A stretch of 64,000 nucleotides of DNA from Pseudoxanthomonas sp. CF385 (GTDB lineage: Bacteria; Pseudomonadota; Gammaproteobacteria; Xanthomonadales; Xanthomonadaceae). The notes beneath the pieces are model-generated. The model did no database searches. It was not told the DNA's origin and saw nothing but the letters and a program-made list of their open reading frames with translations. Made by a program: the position numbers and the translations under genes. Shown in pieces: positions 54,538-63,759 of the stretch (positions are counted from its first letter, which is position 1; every line of letters begins with the position of its first letter). Where the stretch lies: NCBI RefSeq assembly GCF_900104255.1, contig NZ_FNKZ01000001.1, positions 1,704,001 through 1,768,000 on the forward strand, in the 5' to 3' direction.

Positions 54538-54604
54538 TGTGGGAGCGACGTGAGTCGCGATGGACGACCTGTAAAGCCTCGTCGCGACTTACGTCGCTCC
54601 CACA
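54538..54604. repeat. REP-like palindrome between convergent genes
   Basis: Two 23-base arms beginning TGTGGGAGCGACGT pair with a single mismatch around a 21-base spacer. Sequences of this type are common extragenic repeats in Xanthomonadaceae and pseudomonads, usually moved by REP-associated transposases (none is in the window). It lies between the stops of two convergent genes and may act as a two-way terminator. Confidence 0.85.
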
Positions 54605-54628
54605 CCTGTTTCCACGTGCGCCAGTTCT

Positions 54629-55240
54629 TCAGGGCGCGTACGCCCGCTCGCGTTCTTCCTGCAGCCGCTGCCGCAGATACTGGTCGCGGGTCAGGCCGGC
54701 GGGCACCGATGTCATCGCCATCACTTCGGCCACCACCTGCGCCTCACGCGTCTTGTAGGCCTGGAAGCGGGGATCGTTGGCCTGCTGCGCGGCGAAGGCC
54801 GCCATGCGCCGGTCGGCATGGTTGCGGTAACGGTCGGCGATGGCGGCGACCTCTTCCACTTGCCGCGCGGGATCGTCCACCGTCGCCTTCACCAGGGCGG
54901 TGCGCAGCAACAGCGCTTCGCCGGCGGACAGGCCGCCGGCCGCTTCATATGCGTCGATCTGGCGAGTCAGCGCATCGGCGCGCTCGCTACGCTCCACGGC
55001 ACCCAGGGAGGCGGCACGTGCGAAGAAGTCCTTCGCGTCGGCTTCGAAGTGTTGCCGATCACGGTGCGCCTGGGCCTGTGGCGTCGCCTGCAACGACGCC
55101 AACGTAGGCGAGGTCGTGTCGAGGGCTGCGGAGGATGGCCGTGTCGCGTCCGACGACGCGCCCGCATCCCCGCGCGTCCACCAGAGCACGGCGGCGGCGA
55201 AGACCAGGCAGGGCACCAGCAGCGTCAGCACCTTCTTCAT
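54629..55240 (-). CDS. Lipase chaperone-like or hypothetical secreted protein
   Basis: The 203-residue protein has an N-terminal signal anchor (VLTLLVPCLVFAAAVLWW), a Ser/Ala/Thr-rich linker (25-50) and a helical domain (about 60-200) with many Gln, Arg and Glu (RDRQHFEADAKDFFARAASL, RDQYLRQRLQEERERAYAP). The helical, charged architecture after a membrane anchor is reminiscent of lipase foldases (LifO), though it is shorter. The next gene upstream encodes a secreted esterase-family enzyme, which would fit a folding helper. This is a suggestion only. Confidence 0.55.
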   Translation of the reverse strand: MKKVLTLLVPCLVFAAAVLWWTRGDAGASSDATRPSSAALDTTSPTLASLQATPQAQAHRDRQHFEADAKDFFARAASLGAVERSERADALTRQIDAYEAAGGLSAGEALLLRTALVKATVDDPARQVEEVAAIADRYRNHADRRMAAFAAQQANDPRFQAYKTREAQVVAEVMAMTSVPAGLTRDQYLRQRLQEERERAYAP

Positions 55241-55292
55241 ACACGGTTTCCTGGACACCGGGACCGTCGCAGGACGGTCCCGGGCGTGGACA

Positions 55293-56708
55293 TCAACCCA
55301 TCAACTGGTCGACCAGCCAGTACAGCAGGTTGAACGGCTTGGCCTTGTCGGCCTTGTCGTCCTGTTCGCTGGCATCGATCACCTTGCCCTGTCCGTCGAG
55401 CACGCTGTCGATGAAGTGCTTCAGTTCCAGGTTCTGCGCCTGCACGTCGGCGTTCTTGAAGTCGACGATGGTGGTGCAGTGGCTCTCGTTGAGCGCGCGG
55501 TATTGCGGGAAGTAGCCGCCTACGTTGTTCAAGCCGTTCAGACGGTCGCGCAAGCGTGCCGTGTCGGTGTTCCAGCGCGCATGGATGCGGGCTTCCTTCG
55601 TGGCCTGGTCCGGCGCATTGGCGATGTCCGGATAGAAGCGCTCGTACGAGTACGAGGAGTAGTTCAGGTCCTTCCAGAAATGCGTATGGCCGAGGCGGTC
55701 GTTCGCATACTTGCTGGACAGCGCCGGGTACAGGCTGCCGAGTTCATTGAGGTCGAACTGCGGCAGTCCGCTGGCGAGGTAGGGCAGCGGGCCATTCGGC
55801 TGATCCAGGCCCCAGGCGCTGCGGATGAGCGCCATCAGCGGTTGCGAGGGATAGTCGACCGGGTTGCCGTTCTTCGGGGTGGGGAAGATCGGGCCGGAAT
55901 CGTCGATCAGGAAGCTGCGCGTGGGCGCCAGGTCGCGGCGCAACGGGTGGTAGCTGGTCAGGCTGCCGGCGCCGCCGGCGCTGCAGCCGGTGGACAGCAT
56001 CTGGGTGGGCCGCGGCAGGTTGTCCTTCAGCCAGCTCACGACCGCACGCGTGTTGCGTGCGCCGTTGTGGTGCCACACCAGCGGCGCGGCCTGTCCTGTC
56101 GGGTCGTTGTAGACCGCGACGCGGTCGCCGCTGTAGATGTCGCCGGTGCAATAGGGCACGTAGACCATGTTCCAGCCCTGCGTCTTCACCGCATCGAACG
56201 GCGAGACGCGGGTGACGAACGGGCTGACCAGGCTCGCGCCGGGATTCAGCAGGCTCATGTAGTCGTCGGGGATGCCATTCGGGTTGCGTGCGCCGCGGAT
56301 ACCGCTCTGGCCGCTGCAACTGGCGTAGTCCCAGCAGGCACCGCCGCCTTCCATGTAGATGATGGTGTTGCGGGTGTCGGCCACGCGATTGACGAAGAAC
56401 TTGAACGGCGAGCCGTCGCCGCAGACCGCACCGGTGGACGGCGCCAGTTGGATGGTCTGCCACGCGTCGTAGCGGCCGGGCTGGAATCCGTCGTTGAAGC
56501 CGGCGGGATTTGCCAGCAACGGGTAGGTACCGGTGCGTTGCGCGGGGGTGACCTTGTTGTCGGCCTTGGGCGGCGACACCAGGTTCACCAGGGTTTGCCA
56601 GAAGCTGTAATCGCCTTCCTCGGCCTTCAGGGGCGCCGCCACCATCAGGGTGAGGCCGGCGGTGGCCAGGACGAGGGACAGGCGGGCGGGTCGTACGGGT
56701 GCAACCAT
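55293..56708 (-). CDS. Pectinacetylesterase/NOTUM-family secreted hydrolase
   Basis: The 471-residue protein has a signal peptide (LVLATAGLTLMVAAPLKAE). The alpha/beta-hydrolase family signatures are MEGGGACWDYASC (oxyanion hole), VYVPYCTGDIYSGD, and the nucleophile Ser243 in STGCSAGGAGS, with Asp in FLIDDSGP and His in LNESHCTTIVDF. These match the pectinacetylesterase (PAE) family. It would remove acetyl or acyl groups from a polysaccharide or lipid substrate outside the cytoplasm. It is followed at its 3' end by the anchored helical protein gene. Confidence 0.85.
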   Translation of the reverse strand: MVAPVRPARLSLVLATAGLTLMVAAPLKAEEGDYSFWQTLVNLVSPPKADNKVTPAQRTGTYPLLANPAGFNDGFQPGRYDAWQTIQLAPSTGAVCGDGSPFKFFVNRVADTRNTIIYMEGGGACWDYASCSGQSGIRGARNPNGIPDDYMSLLNPGASLVSPFVTRVSPFDAVKTQGWNMVYVPYCTGDIYSGDRVAVYNDPTGQAAPLVWHHNGARNTRAVVSWLKDNLPRPTQMLSTGCSAGGAGSLTSYHPLRRDLAPTRSFLIDDSGPIFPTPKNGNPVDYPSQPLMALIRSAWGLDQPNGPLPYLASGLPQFDLNELGSLYPALSSKYANDRLGHTHFWKDLNYSSYSYERFYPDIANAPDQATKEARIHARWNTDTARLRDRLNGLNNVGGYFPQYRALNESHCTTIVDFKNADVQAQNLELKHFIDSVLDGQGKVIDASEQDDKADKAKPFNLLYWLVDQLMG

Positions 56709-57095
56709 GATCGGATCCTCCGGCGAGAAGTCTGTGGACGTTCAACGGGATGGACTGCCTTGGCGTGCGGCACGCGTGGGGGCGGCGACCGTACAGCGGC
56801 GCATGGTCGGCCCGTACCGCGGCGAAGGGATTAAGCCGGCGTGAGGGGCGCGGCTTTGGCTGCCGCTGCCCCCTCGATTGGCCGGAATGCCCCCCTTCCG
56901 AAGCGCTCCGCGACCCCTGGGGGCCGCCCCGGATCATGCAGCGCAGCAGAGGTGACGCGCGGGCGGGTGGTACAGGCGTGCGCGATGCGGCCGGGCAACG
57001 GATCGTTGCAGGCCCACCGCTTGCCGGCGCTGCGCGCGGGGTCGAACATGCCGACGCACGCCGCGGGACGCAGCGTGGACCTCACGGGGATCGCA
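56709..57095. other. 387-base gap between divergent genes, no convincing gene
   Basis: The frame of the DedA gene stays open back to 56841, but the extra 85 codons encode an Arg/Pro/Ala-rich stretch without a signal or membrane segment and are probably untranslated. The gap should contain the divergent promoters of the esterase and DedA genes. I see no clear -35/-10 pair, RNA gene or repeat. Confidence 0.5.
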
Positions 57096-58037
57096 ATGCA
57101 GGAACTGGTCGACCGATACGGCGTGCTGCTGGTGTTCGTCAACGTGCTGGCGTTGTCGCTCGGCTTGCCCGTGCCCGCGTTGCCCACGCTGATCCTGGTC
57201 GGCGCCGGACTGGCGCTGCAGGCCGATCCGCTGTGGCTGCCGCTGGCCGGCGTGCTCGGCGTGTCGGTGCTGGCCAGCCTGATCGGCGACAGCGTCTGGT
57301 TCTACGCGGGCCGCCGCTACGGCAACCGCACGCTGCAGTCGCTCTGCCGGCTGTCGCTGTCGCGCGACACGTGCATGAAGCGCACCGAGCGCTTCTACGG
57401 GCGTTTCGGGATCCGCATCCTGTCGGTGGCGAAGTTCATCCCCGGCCTGTCGATGGTCTCCGTGCCGCTGGCCGGCGCGATGCAGGCGCGCCTGCCCGGC
57501 TTCCTGCGTTACGACGGGCTGGGTGCCGCGTTGTGGGCCGCGCTGGGGCTGGGCCTGGGCGTGGTGTTCGCCCACCAGGTGGAGTCGGTGATCGAGGCGC
57601 TGTCGCAACTCGGCACCGGCGCGGTCGTCGTGATCGTTGCGGCGCTGGTGGCCTATGTCGGGTGGCGCTGGTGGCGCCGTCGCACGTTGCTGAAGTCGCT
57701 GGAAGCCTCTCGCATCGATGTCGCGGGCCTGGACGCACTGGTGCGCGCGGGCCAGCCGCCGGTGGTGTTCGACATCCGCGCGCCCGGCTTCCGCGATGTG
57801 GACCCGTACGTGATTCCCGGTGCGATCTTCGCGGACGAACGCCGTCTCGACGGCATCCTGGCCGCATATTCACGCGAAGGGAAGATCGTCATCTACTGCG
57901 CATGCCCGGACGAAGTATCGGCGGCCTGGATGGCGGCGCGCCTGCGCGAGGCGGGGTTCCGCGACGTGCTGCCGCTGCGCGGGGGCATCGATGCGTGGCG
58001 TGCGGCGGGCTACGGCGTGGACAGGCTCGGCGGCTGA
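57096..58037 (+). CDS. DedA (SNARE-associated) membrane protein fused to a rhodanese domain
   Basis: The 313-residue fusion has residues 1-195 as a DedA/VTT membrane domain (PALPTLILVGAGLAL, SLIGDSVWFYAGRRYG, FGIRILSVAKFIPGLSMVSVPLAG) and 205-310 as a cytoplasmic rhodanese domain (VVFDIRAPGF, YVIPGAIF) with YCACPDE carrying the likely active Cys268 or Cys270. DedA proteins move undecaprenyl or phospholipids across the membrane; the rhodanese part may sense or transfer sulfur. GGGGA precedes ATG 57096. Confidence 0.88.
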   Translation: MQELVDRYGVLLVFVNVLALSLGLPVPALPTLILVGAGLALQADPLWLPLAGVLGVSVLASLIGDSVWFYAGRRYGNRTLQSLCRLSLSRDTCMKRTERFYGRFGIRILSVAKFIPGLSMVSVPLAGAMQARLPGFLRYDGLGAALWAALGLGLGVVFAHQVESVIEALSQLGTGAVVVIVAALVAYVGWRWWRRRTLLKSLEASRIDVAGLDALVRAGQPPVVFDIRAPGFRDVDPYVIPGAIFADERRLDGILAAYSREGKIVIYCACPDEVSAAWMAARLREAGFRDVLPLRGGIDAWRAAGYGVDRLGG

Positions 58038-58050
58038 GTCGGCCCGCGGG

Positions 58051-58947
58051 TCAGGGCTCGATGCAGACCCGGTTGCGGCCTTCGCTCTTGGCGCGGTACA
58101 GCGCGGCATCGGCCCCGGCCATCATCCGGCTGCAGGTATCGCGCTCCGGCGTCAGCGAGGCGATGCCGATGCTCACGGTGATGCGTTGCGCTTCGCCACC
58201 GGGCCGGAACACCACGGCTTCTACCGCTTCGCGCAGGCGTTCGGCGAAGCCGTAGGCGGCATCGGCGTCGCATTCGGGCAGCAGCACGGCGAATTCCTCG
58301 CCGCCGATGCGCGCGGCGGCATCGTCGTTGCGCACGTGCCGGCGCACCAGGCCCGCGATCTGCTTCAGTACATGGTCGCCGGAAATATGGCCGTAGCGGT
58401 CGTTGATCGGCTTGAACAGGTCCACGTCGATGATGCACATCGTCAGCGCGCGGTGGTGGCGCATGGCGCGCGCGATCTCCTTGTCCACGGTTTCGATGAA
58501 GTGCCGCCGGTTGTACATCTCCGTCAGCGCGTCGTGGGTGGCCAGCTGGTAGATCTCTTCGTGGTAGTGCGCTTCCACGCTGCTGTGGCTGATGAACTTG
58601 AGGACGCTCTCGCCCAGCGTCAGGTGGTCGCCGTCCACAAGCGCCGCTTCCTGCACCGCCGCATCGTTCAGGCGCGTGGTGTTGGTCGCGCCCAGGTCGC
58701 GGACACGGTAGGTGTCGCCATCGCGCCAGATCTCGCAGTGCAGGCGCGACACGCTGTTGTGCGGGATATGGAGGTCGGCTTCCTGCGAACGGCCGACGAC
58801 CACCCGCTGGTCGCCGATGTCCGCCCGCCGGCCCAGGCCTTCGCCCTGGATCACCACCACGCAGGCGGAGCGGGGCGACAGCGGGCGAGGGCCGTCGCTG
58901 AGGACGGTCCGTAGCGTGGTATGCGGGTCGTGGGGGTCCCGGGACAT
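58051..58947 (-). CDS. FHA-domain diguanylate cyclase
   Basis: The 298-residue cytoplasmic protein has an FHA domain (about 30-118: VVVGRSQEADLHIPHNSVSRLHCEI) that binds phosphothreonine peptides. The GGDEF domain (about 130-295) has the active GGEEF at 215-219 and an RxxD inhibitory site (RNDD, 206-209) five residues before it. ATG at 58947 is chosen; upstream codons look non-coding. It is divergent from a Ser/Thr kinase gene 94 bases away, a natural source of phosphothreonine. Confidence 0.9.
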   Translation of the reverse strand: MSRDPHDPHTTLRTVLSDGPRPLSPRSACVVVIQGEGLGRRADIGDQRVVVGRSQEADLHIPHNSVSRLHCEIWRDGDTYRVRDLGATNTTRLNDAAVQEAALVDGDHLTLGESVLKFISHSSVEAHYHEEIYQLATHDALTEMYNRRHFIETVDKEIARAMRHHRALTMCIIDVDLFKPINDRYGHISGDHVLKQIAGLVRRHVRNDDAAARIGGEEFAVLLPECDADAAYGFAERLREAVEAVVFRPGGEAQRITVSIGIASLTPERDTCSRMMAGADAALYRAKSEGRNRVCIEP

Positions 58948-59041
58948 GCGAGCGCAGAGGGCGGATGCGTCCGGAAGTGTACCGGATCGGCCGGCGGCGG
59001 CAGGCTCCGGTACCATGGCGTCGCCCACCGGGGATAGTGGC

Positions 59042-61783
59042 ATGACATCGCAACCGTACGACGACCTCGCGCCCACCGAGCAACTGGCCACGCGCCTGCA
59101 GGACGCGCCCACCGCGCCCGACGGTACGCTCGCGCCCGGCGCGCGGCTGGGCCACTACCGCATCGAAGGCCTGCTTGGCCGCGGTGGCATGGGCGAGGTC
59201 TATCGCGCCGCGCAGCTGGAGCCGGTCCGCCGCGAGGTGGCGCTGAAGCTGCTGCGCGCGCAGAAACTCCAGGCCCGCCATCTGGCCCATTTCGAAGTCG
59301 AGCGGCAGGTGCTGGCGCAGATGCGCCACCCCGCGATCGCGCAGATCTACGACGCCGGCGCCACCGAAGAAGGCTTCCCGTTCTTCGCGATGGAGCTGAT
59401 CGAGGGCAGCCCCATCACGCGCTACTGCCGTGAGCAGCGGCTGTCGCTGGACGAACGCGTCGCGCTGTTCATCCGCGTCTGCGAAGGCGTGCAGCACGCG
59501 CACCACAAGGGTGTGGTGCATCGCGACCTGAAGCCGGGCAACCTGCTGGTCGACACGCTCGACGGCCGTCCCGTGCCGAAGATCATCGACTTCGGCATCG
59601 CGATGGCGGCCTCGCTGGCCGGCGAAGCGGCGCTCGAGCGCGCAGGCACGCCCGAATACATGAGCCCGGAGCAGGCGCATGGCGACGCGCACCAGGTCGA
59701 TACGCGCAGCGACGTCTACTCGCTCGGCGTGGTGCTGTACGAACTGATCGCCGGCGTGCGTCCCGATGCGGTAGGGGAAACCTGGGCCGCGGACACGCCT
59801 ACGGCCGTGGCGCCCTCGTCGCGGCTGGCGTCGCTGCCGGCCGAGCAGGCGCGGCAGGTCGCTGACGAGCGCCGGCTGTCGACGGCCGGCATGCGCGAGC
59901 GCCTGCGCGGGGATCTGGACTGGATCGTCCTGAAGGCGATGCAGCACGACCGCGACGCGCGCTACGGATCGGTCGCGGCGCTCGCGGACGACCTGCAGCG
60001 CTATCTCGACGGCCGCGTGGTCGGCGCCGTGCCGCCGAGCCGTGGCTACGCGGCCCGCAAGTTCCTTCGCCGTCATCGGACCGCGACGGCGGCTGCTGCG
60101 GTCGTGCTGCTGGCGCTGTTCGCCGGGCTGGGCCTGTCGCTCTACGGCCTGCAGCAGGCGCGCGCGCAGCGCGCCGTGGCGGAGTCGCGCAGCGCGGAAC
60201 TGGAGAAGGTCGCCGCCTTCCAGCAATCGATGCTGGAAGGCATCGACATCGAGACGATGGGCGTGGGTCTGTCGGAGGGGCTGGTGCGGCAGGTGGCCAG
60301 CGTGGATCCGGGTGCGTCGGTCGCGTTCGGCGCGACGCTGGCGAAAGCCAGCACCGGCGACCTGGCCCGCGACCTGGTGGATCGCCAACTGCTGGCCAAC
60401 GCCGAGAATGCCATCGCGCGCGACTTCGCCGACCAGCCGGACGTCGCCGCCAGCCTGCGCGAATCCGTGGCGCGGGTGTATGCCGCCATCGGCCGCTACG
60501 ACAAGGCGGCGGAGCATTTCGGCCGGGTCGCCGAGCACCGCGCCGCCACCCTCGGCGACGGTGCGCCGGAGACGCTGCGCGCACGCAACGAGCAGGTGCA
60601 GGCGCTGCTGGAAGGCGCCCACATCGACCAGGCCGACGTCGTGCTGCAGAAGGCGCTGCCCCGGGCCTTCGCGTTGCCGGAGAACGATCGCGTGCGGGTC
60701 AAGCTGGAACTGGCGCAGGCGCAGGTCATTTCCGCGCGTGGCGACCGTCCGCGGGCCAAGGGCGTCGTGCAGGCGGTCCAGGAGCGTTTGCTCGCCAGTG
60801 CCGGTGAACGCGACCCCGCCGCGCTCGAAGCGACCAACAACCTCGCCGCCGTGCAGCGCAGCCTGGGCGAACTGCCCGAGGCGCGCGCCAACATGGAGAA
60901 GGTGGTCGCGCTGCGCACGGCCACGCTGGGACCGGACGACGAGGAAACCCTGTCCGCGATGGGCAACCTGGCCGTGCTGCGGATCATGAACCGCGAACGG
61001 GACGAGGCGATCGCGATGCAGCGCGACCTCACCCAGCGTTACACGCGCAAGTTCGGCAGCGAGCATCCCACCACGCTGCAGGCGCGCAGCACGCTGGCCA
61101 CGATGATGATCGACGGCGGCGACCGGAAAGCGGTGAAGGCCGCGCTTCCGGCGTTGCAGGAAGTGCTCGCCGCGCGCGAACGCGTGCTGGGTCGCGACCA
61201 TCCGCAGACGGTGCGCACCCGCCTGAACCTGGCGACGGCCTACGCCAAACTCGACGATTTCGCCGCCGCCCTGCCGCTGGAAGAGCAGGTGATCACGGCA
61301 CGCAGCCGCGCGCTCGGCCCCGGGCATCCGGACACGCTGTCGATCCTCGTCAACCATGCGGGCACGTTGCTCAATGCCGGCCAGGCGGAAGCGGCGCTGC
61401 GCCTGTTGGGCGACGTGCAGCCGCTGGCGCTGAAGACGCTGGGCGAGAAGCACCCGCAGGCGCAGATCACCATGGTCATCCGTGCCGAAGCGCTGCGCGT
61501 GTTGGGTCGTACGGCGGAAGCCGTGCCGGAGTACCAGCGGCTGTTCGAACTTCGCCGGCGCGTGCTGGGCGAGACCGATCTGGAAACGCGCATTGCGGCC
61601 TGGAACCTGATCGACACGTACCACGAACTGGGACGCAAGGCGGACGCCGAGCCGCTGTATCGGCAGTATGTCGCGCCGCTGCTGGCAGCGGATCCGAAGA
61701 CGCTGGACGATGACGACGCCCGTTTCGCCGAGCTCTATCGCGAAGGCAAGCGTCCCGGCAAGCAGCCCACCAAGCGGGGCTGA
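59042..61783 (+). CDS. Membrane Ser/Thr protein kinase with TPR-like repeats
   Basis: The 913-residue protein has a cytoplasmic Hanks-type kinase domain (about 35-330) with P-loop LGRGGMGEVYRA, Lys69 in VALKL, catalytic HRDLKPGN (160-167), DFG (183-185) and GTPEYMSPEQ. A transmembrane helix lies at about 349-370, followed by about 540 residues outside with TPR-like helix repeats (HPTTLQARSTLATMM, HPQTVRTRLNLATAY, HPDTLSILVNHAGTLL). All catalytic residues are present. GGGGA precedes ATG 59042; an ATG 27 bases upstream is in frame. A divergent FHA cyclase gene is adjacent. Confidence 0.93.
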   Translation: MTSQPYDDLAPTEQLATRLQDAPTAPDGTLAPGARLGHYRIEGLLGRGGMGEVYRAAQLEPVRREVALKLLRAQKLQARHLAHFEVERQVLAQMRHPAIAQIYDAGATEEGFPFFAMELIEGSPITRYCREQRLSLDERVALFIRVCEGVQHAHHKGVVHRDLKPGNLLVDTLDGRPVPKIIDFGIAMAASLAGEAALERAGTPEYMSPEQAHGDAHQVDTRSDVYSLGVVLYELIAGVRPDAVGETWAADTPTAVAPSSRLASLPAEQARQVADERRLSTAGMRERLRGDLDWIVLKAMQHDRDARYGSVAALADDLQRYLDGRVVGAVPPSRGYAARKFLRRHRTATAAAAVVLLALFAGLGLSLYGLQQARAQRAVAESRSAELEKVAAFQQSMLEGIDIETMGVGLSEGLVRQVASVDPGASVAFGATLAKASTGDLARDLVDRQLLANAENAIARDFADQPDVAASLRESVARVYAAIGRYDKAAEHFGRVAEHRAATLGDGAPETLRARNEQVQALLEGAHIDQADVVLQKALPRAFALPENDRVRVKLELAQAQVISARGDRPRAKGVVQAVQERLLASAGERDPAALEATNNLAAVQRSLGELPEARANMEKVVALRTATLGPDDEETLSAMGNLAVLRIMNRERDEAIAMQRDLTQRYTRKFGSEHPTTLQARSTLATMMIDGGDRKAVKAALPALQEVLAARERVLGRDHPQTVRTRLNLATAYAKLDDFAAALPLEEQVITARSRALGPGHPDTLSILVNHAGTLLNAGQAEAALRLLGDVQPLALKTLGEKHPQAQITMVIRAEALRVLGRTAEAVPEYQRLFELRRRVLGETDLETRIAAWNLIDTYHELGRKADAEPLYRQYVAPLLAADPKTLDDDDARFAELYREGKRPGKQPTKRG

Positions 61784-61795
61784 GCGGACCTGGCG

Positions 61796-62704
61796 TCATT
61801 CGCCGGGCTTGGCCGCCGCGCTGGGCGCTTCGGAGGCGGCGCGACGGGCCAGTACGGCCTCGCGATGCGCGATGTAGGCATTGGCGCCGAAGATGATGCC
61901 GGCACCGACCAGCGTCCAGGCGTCGAGCGATTCGTCGAACAGCAGCCAGCCGAACAGGGCGACCACCGGCAACTGCATGAAGCTGATCGGCGTCAGCGCC
62001 GAGACTTCACCCAGCTTGAGCGCGCGCGTCCACAGCATGTGGCCGCCGGTGCCGAGCACGCCGGCGGCGACCACCCAGACCCAGGTGATGCCTTGCGGCC
62101 ATTCCCACACGGCCAGCGCGGGGAACAGCGACATCGGCACCCACAGCAGGGTGGTGTAGATGACGATGCGGTCGGCCGGTTCGGTGTTGGACAGTTGCTT
62201 GATCTGGATGGCGACCAGCGCGCTCATCACCGCGGCAAGCACCGCGATCAGCGCATCCACCGTGAATTCGGTGGTGCCCGGCCGCACGATCACCAGCACG
62301 CCGATGAAGCCGAGCCCCACTGCCGTCCAGCGGCGCGCACGCACCTGCTCGTTGAGCATCGCCGCGGCGGCGAGGGTGACGAACAGCGGTGTGGAGTACG
62401 ACAGCGACACGGCCTGCGCCAGCGGCAGGTGGCCGATCGCCCAGAAGCCGGCCAGCATCGAGCAGATGCCGATCAGGCAGCGGAACAGGTAGCGCGGGAA
62501 TTGGGTGGTCTTCAGGAATCCCGGGCCATGCCGCAGGATCAGCGGCGCGGCGGCGAGCAGGCCGAAGAAATTGCGGAAGAAGGCGATCTCGAACGTGTGC
62601 AGGGTCGCCGAGGCGAGTCGGATCGCCACCACCATCAGGGCGAACAGCACCGTGCTGCCCAGCATCAGCGAGGCGGCGCGGAAGTGGGCGGGAACGGTGG
62701 GCAT
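61796..62704 (-). CDS. EamA/DMT-family exporter
   Basis: The 302-residue protein has ten hydrophobic segments in two EamA repeats (first MLGSTVLFALMVVAIRLAS, second TVDALIAVLAAVMSALVAIQIKQL). The conserved SYSTPLFVTLAAAAML and LGTGGHMLWTRALKLGEVSALTPISFMQLPVVALFGWLLFDE regions fit the RhaT/EamA drug/metabolite superfamily. Substrate unknown. It is downstream of murB, 14 bases away, so it may be the last gene of the pyrD-murB unit. Confidence 0.87.
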   Translation of the reverse strand: MPTVPAHFRAASLMLGSTVLFALMVVAIRLASATLHTFEIAFFRNFFGLLAAAPLILRHGPGFLKTTQFPRYLFRCLIGICSMLAGFWAIGHLPLAQAVSLSYSTPLFVTLAAAAMLNEQVRARRWTAVGLGFIGVLVIVRPGTTEFTVDALIAVLAAVMSALVAIQIKQLSNTEPADRIVIYTTLLWVPMSLFPALAVWEWPQGITWVWVVAAGVLGTGGHMLWTRALKLGEVSALTPISFMQLPVVALFGWLLFDESLDAWTLVGAGIIFGANAYIAHREAVLARRAASEAPSAAAKPGE

Positions 62705-62718
62705 AGGAGGTGCGGCGG

Positions 62719-63759
62719 CTACCAGCGCGCGCCGATGATCTTCGGTTCGGGCTCGATCGCGACGCCGAAGCGTGCGTGCACCGAGTCGGCGATGCGCCGC
62801 GCGATCGAGAGCAGCTGCGCGCCCGTGGCCAGTCCATGGTTCACCAGCACCAGCGCGTGCGCGGCGGACACGCCGGCATCGCCGTCGCGATGGCCCTTCC
62901 ACCCGCAGGCCTCGATCATCCACGCGGCGGACAGCTTGCGGTTGTGCTCGGCATCGCCGCGGAACACGGGCAGGGTGGGGTAGTCGACCTGCAGCGCGTC
63001 GGCCTGCGCCTGCGAGAGGATGGGGTTCTTGAAGAAGCTGCCGGCATTGCCGACGACCGCCGGGTCCGGCAGCTTGCGCTGGCGGATGCGGACGACGGCG
63101 TCGCCCACGTCGCGTGCGGTCGGCGCGCCGACGCCCATCGCGACCAGTTCCTCACGGATGCCGGCGTAATCCAGGCGCAGTTGCGGCGTGCGCGGCAGCA
63201 CGAACTCCACCGCCGTCACCAGGTAGCGGTCCGCTTCACGCTTGAAGACGCTGTCGCGATAGGCGAACGCGCAGGCCTCGCGGTCCAGCCGCACCATCGT
63301 GCCGCTGCGGCGGTCGAGCGCTTCGACCACGCTGATGAACTCGCCGACTTCGGTTCCGTACGCGCCGATGTTCTGGATCGGCGATGCGCCCGCGGTGCCG
63401 GGGATCAGCGCCAGGTTCTCGAGGCCGCACAGGCCCTGTTCCAGCGTCCACATCACCAGCGGATGCCACGCGACGCCGGCATCGGCGCGTACCCGCGCCT
63501 GCTGGCCATCGTCGGACAGCAGCTGCAGCCCACGCGTGGCCATCGTGATGACGGCGCCCGGCGCATCGCCGGCGAACAGCAGGTTGCTGCCACCGCCGAT
63601 CACCAGACTGTCGCTGCCGACGACCTGCGGCAGCGCAAGGACGTCGGCCAGGGCCGAGGCGTCGTCCACTTCGATCAGCCACGGCGCCATCGCCGGCACG
63701 CCGAACGTGTTGCGGTCCCGCAGGGACGCATTGGCGGTGAGGCGGTACCCCTGGGTCAT
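62719..63759 (-). CDS. murB: UDP-N-acetylenolpyruvoylglucosamine reductase
   Basis: The 346-residue type I MurB has an FAD-binding domain ([41 protein letters not shown]), the catalytic Ser in [10 protein letters not shown], and ends [11 protein letters not shown]. It reduces enolpyruvyl-UDP-GlcNAc to UDP-MurNAc in peptidoglycan synthesis. Its ATG overlaps the pyrD stop (ATGA). Confidence 0.95.
   Translation of the reverse strand: MTQGYRLTANASLRDRNTFGVPAMAPWLIEVDDASALADVLALPQVVGSDSLVIGGGSNLLFAGDAPGAVITMATRGLQLLSDDGQQARVRADAGVAWHPLVMWTLEQGLCGLENLALIPGTAGASPIQNIGAYGTEVGEFISVVEALDRRSGTMVRLDREACAFAYRDSVFKREADRYLVTAVEFVLPRTPQLRLDYAGIREELVAMGVGAPTARDVGDAVVRIRQRKLPDPAVVGNAGSFFKNPILSQAQADALQVDYPTLPVFRGDAEHNRKLSAAWMIEACGWKGHRDGDAGVSAAHALVLVNHGLATGAQLLSIARRIADSVHARFGVAIEPEPKIIGARW

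Noticed and set aside
56841..57095. N-terminal extension of the DedA-rhodanese protein
   Set aside because: The 85 extra codons encode an Arg/Pro/Ala-rich stretch with no similarity to DedA N-termini, and ATG 57096 has a good ribosome site.
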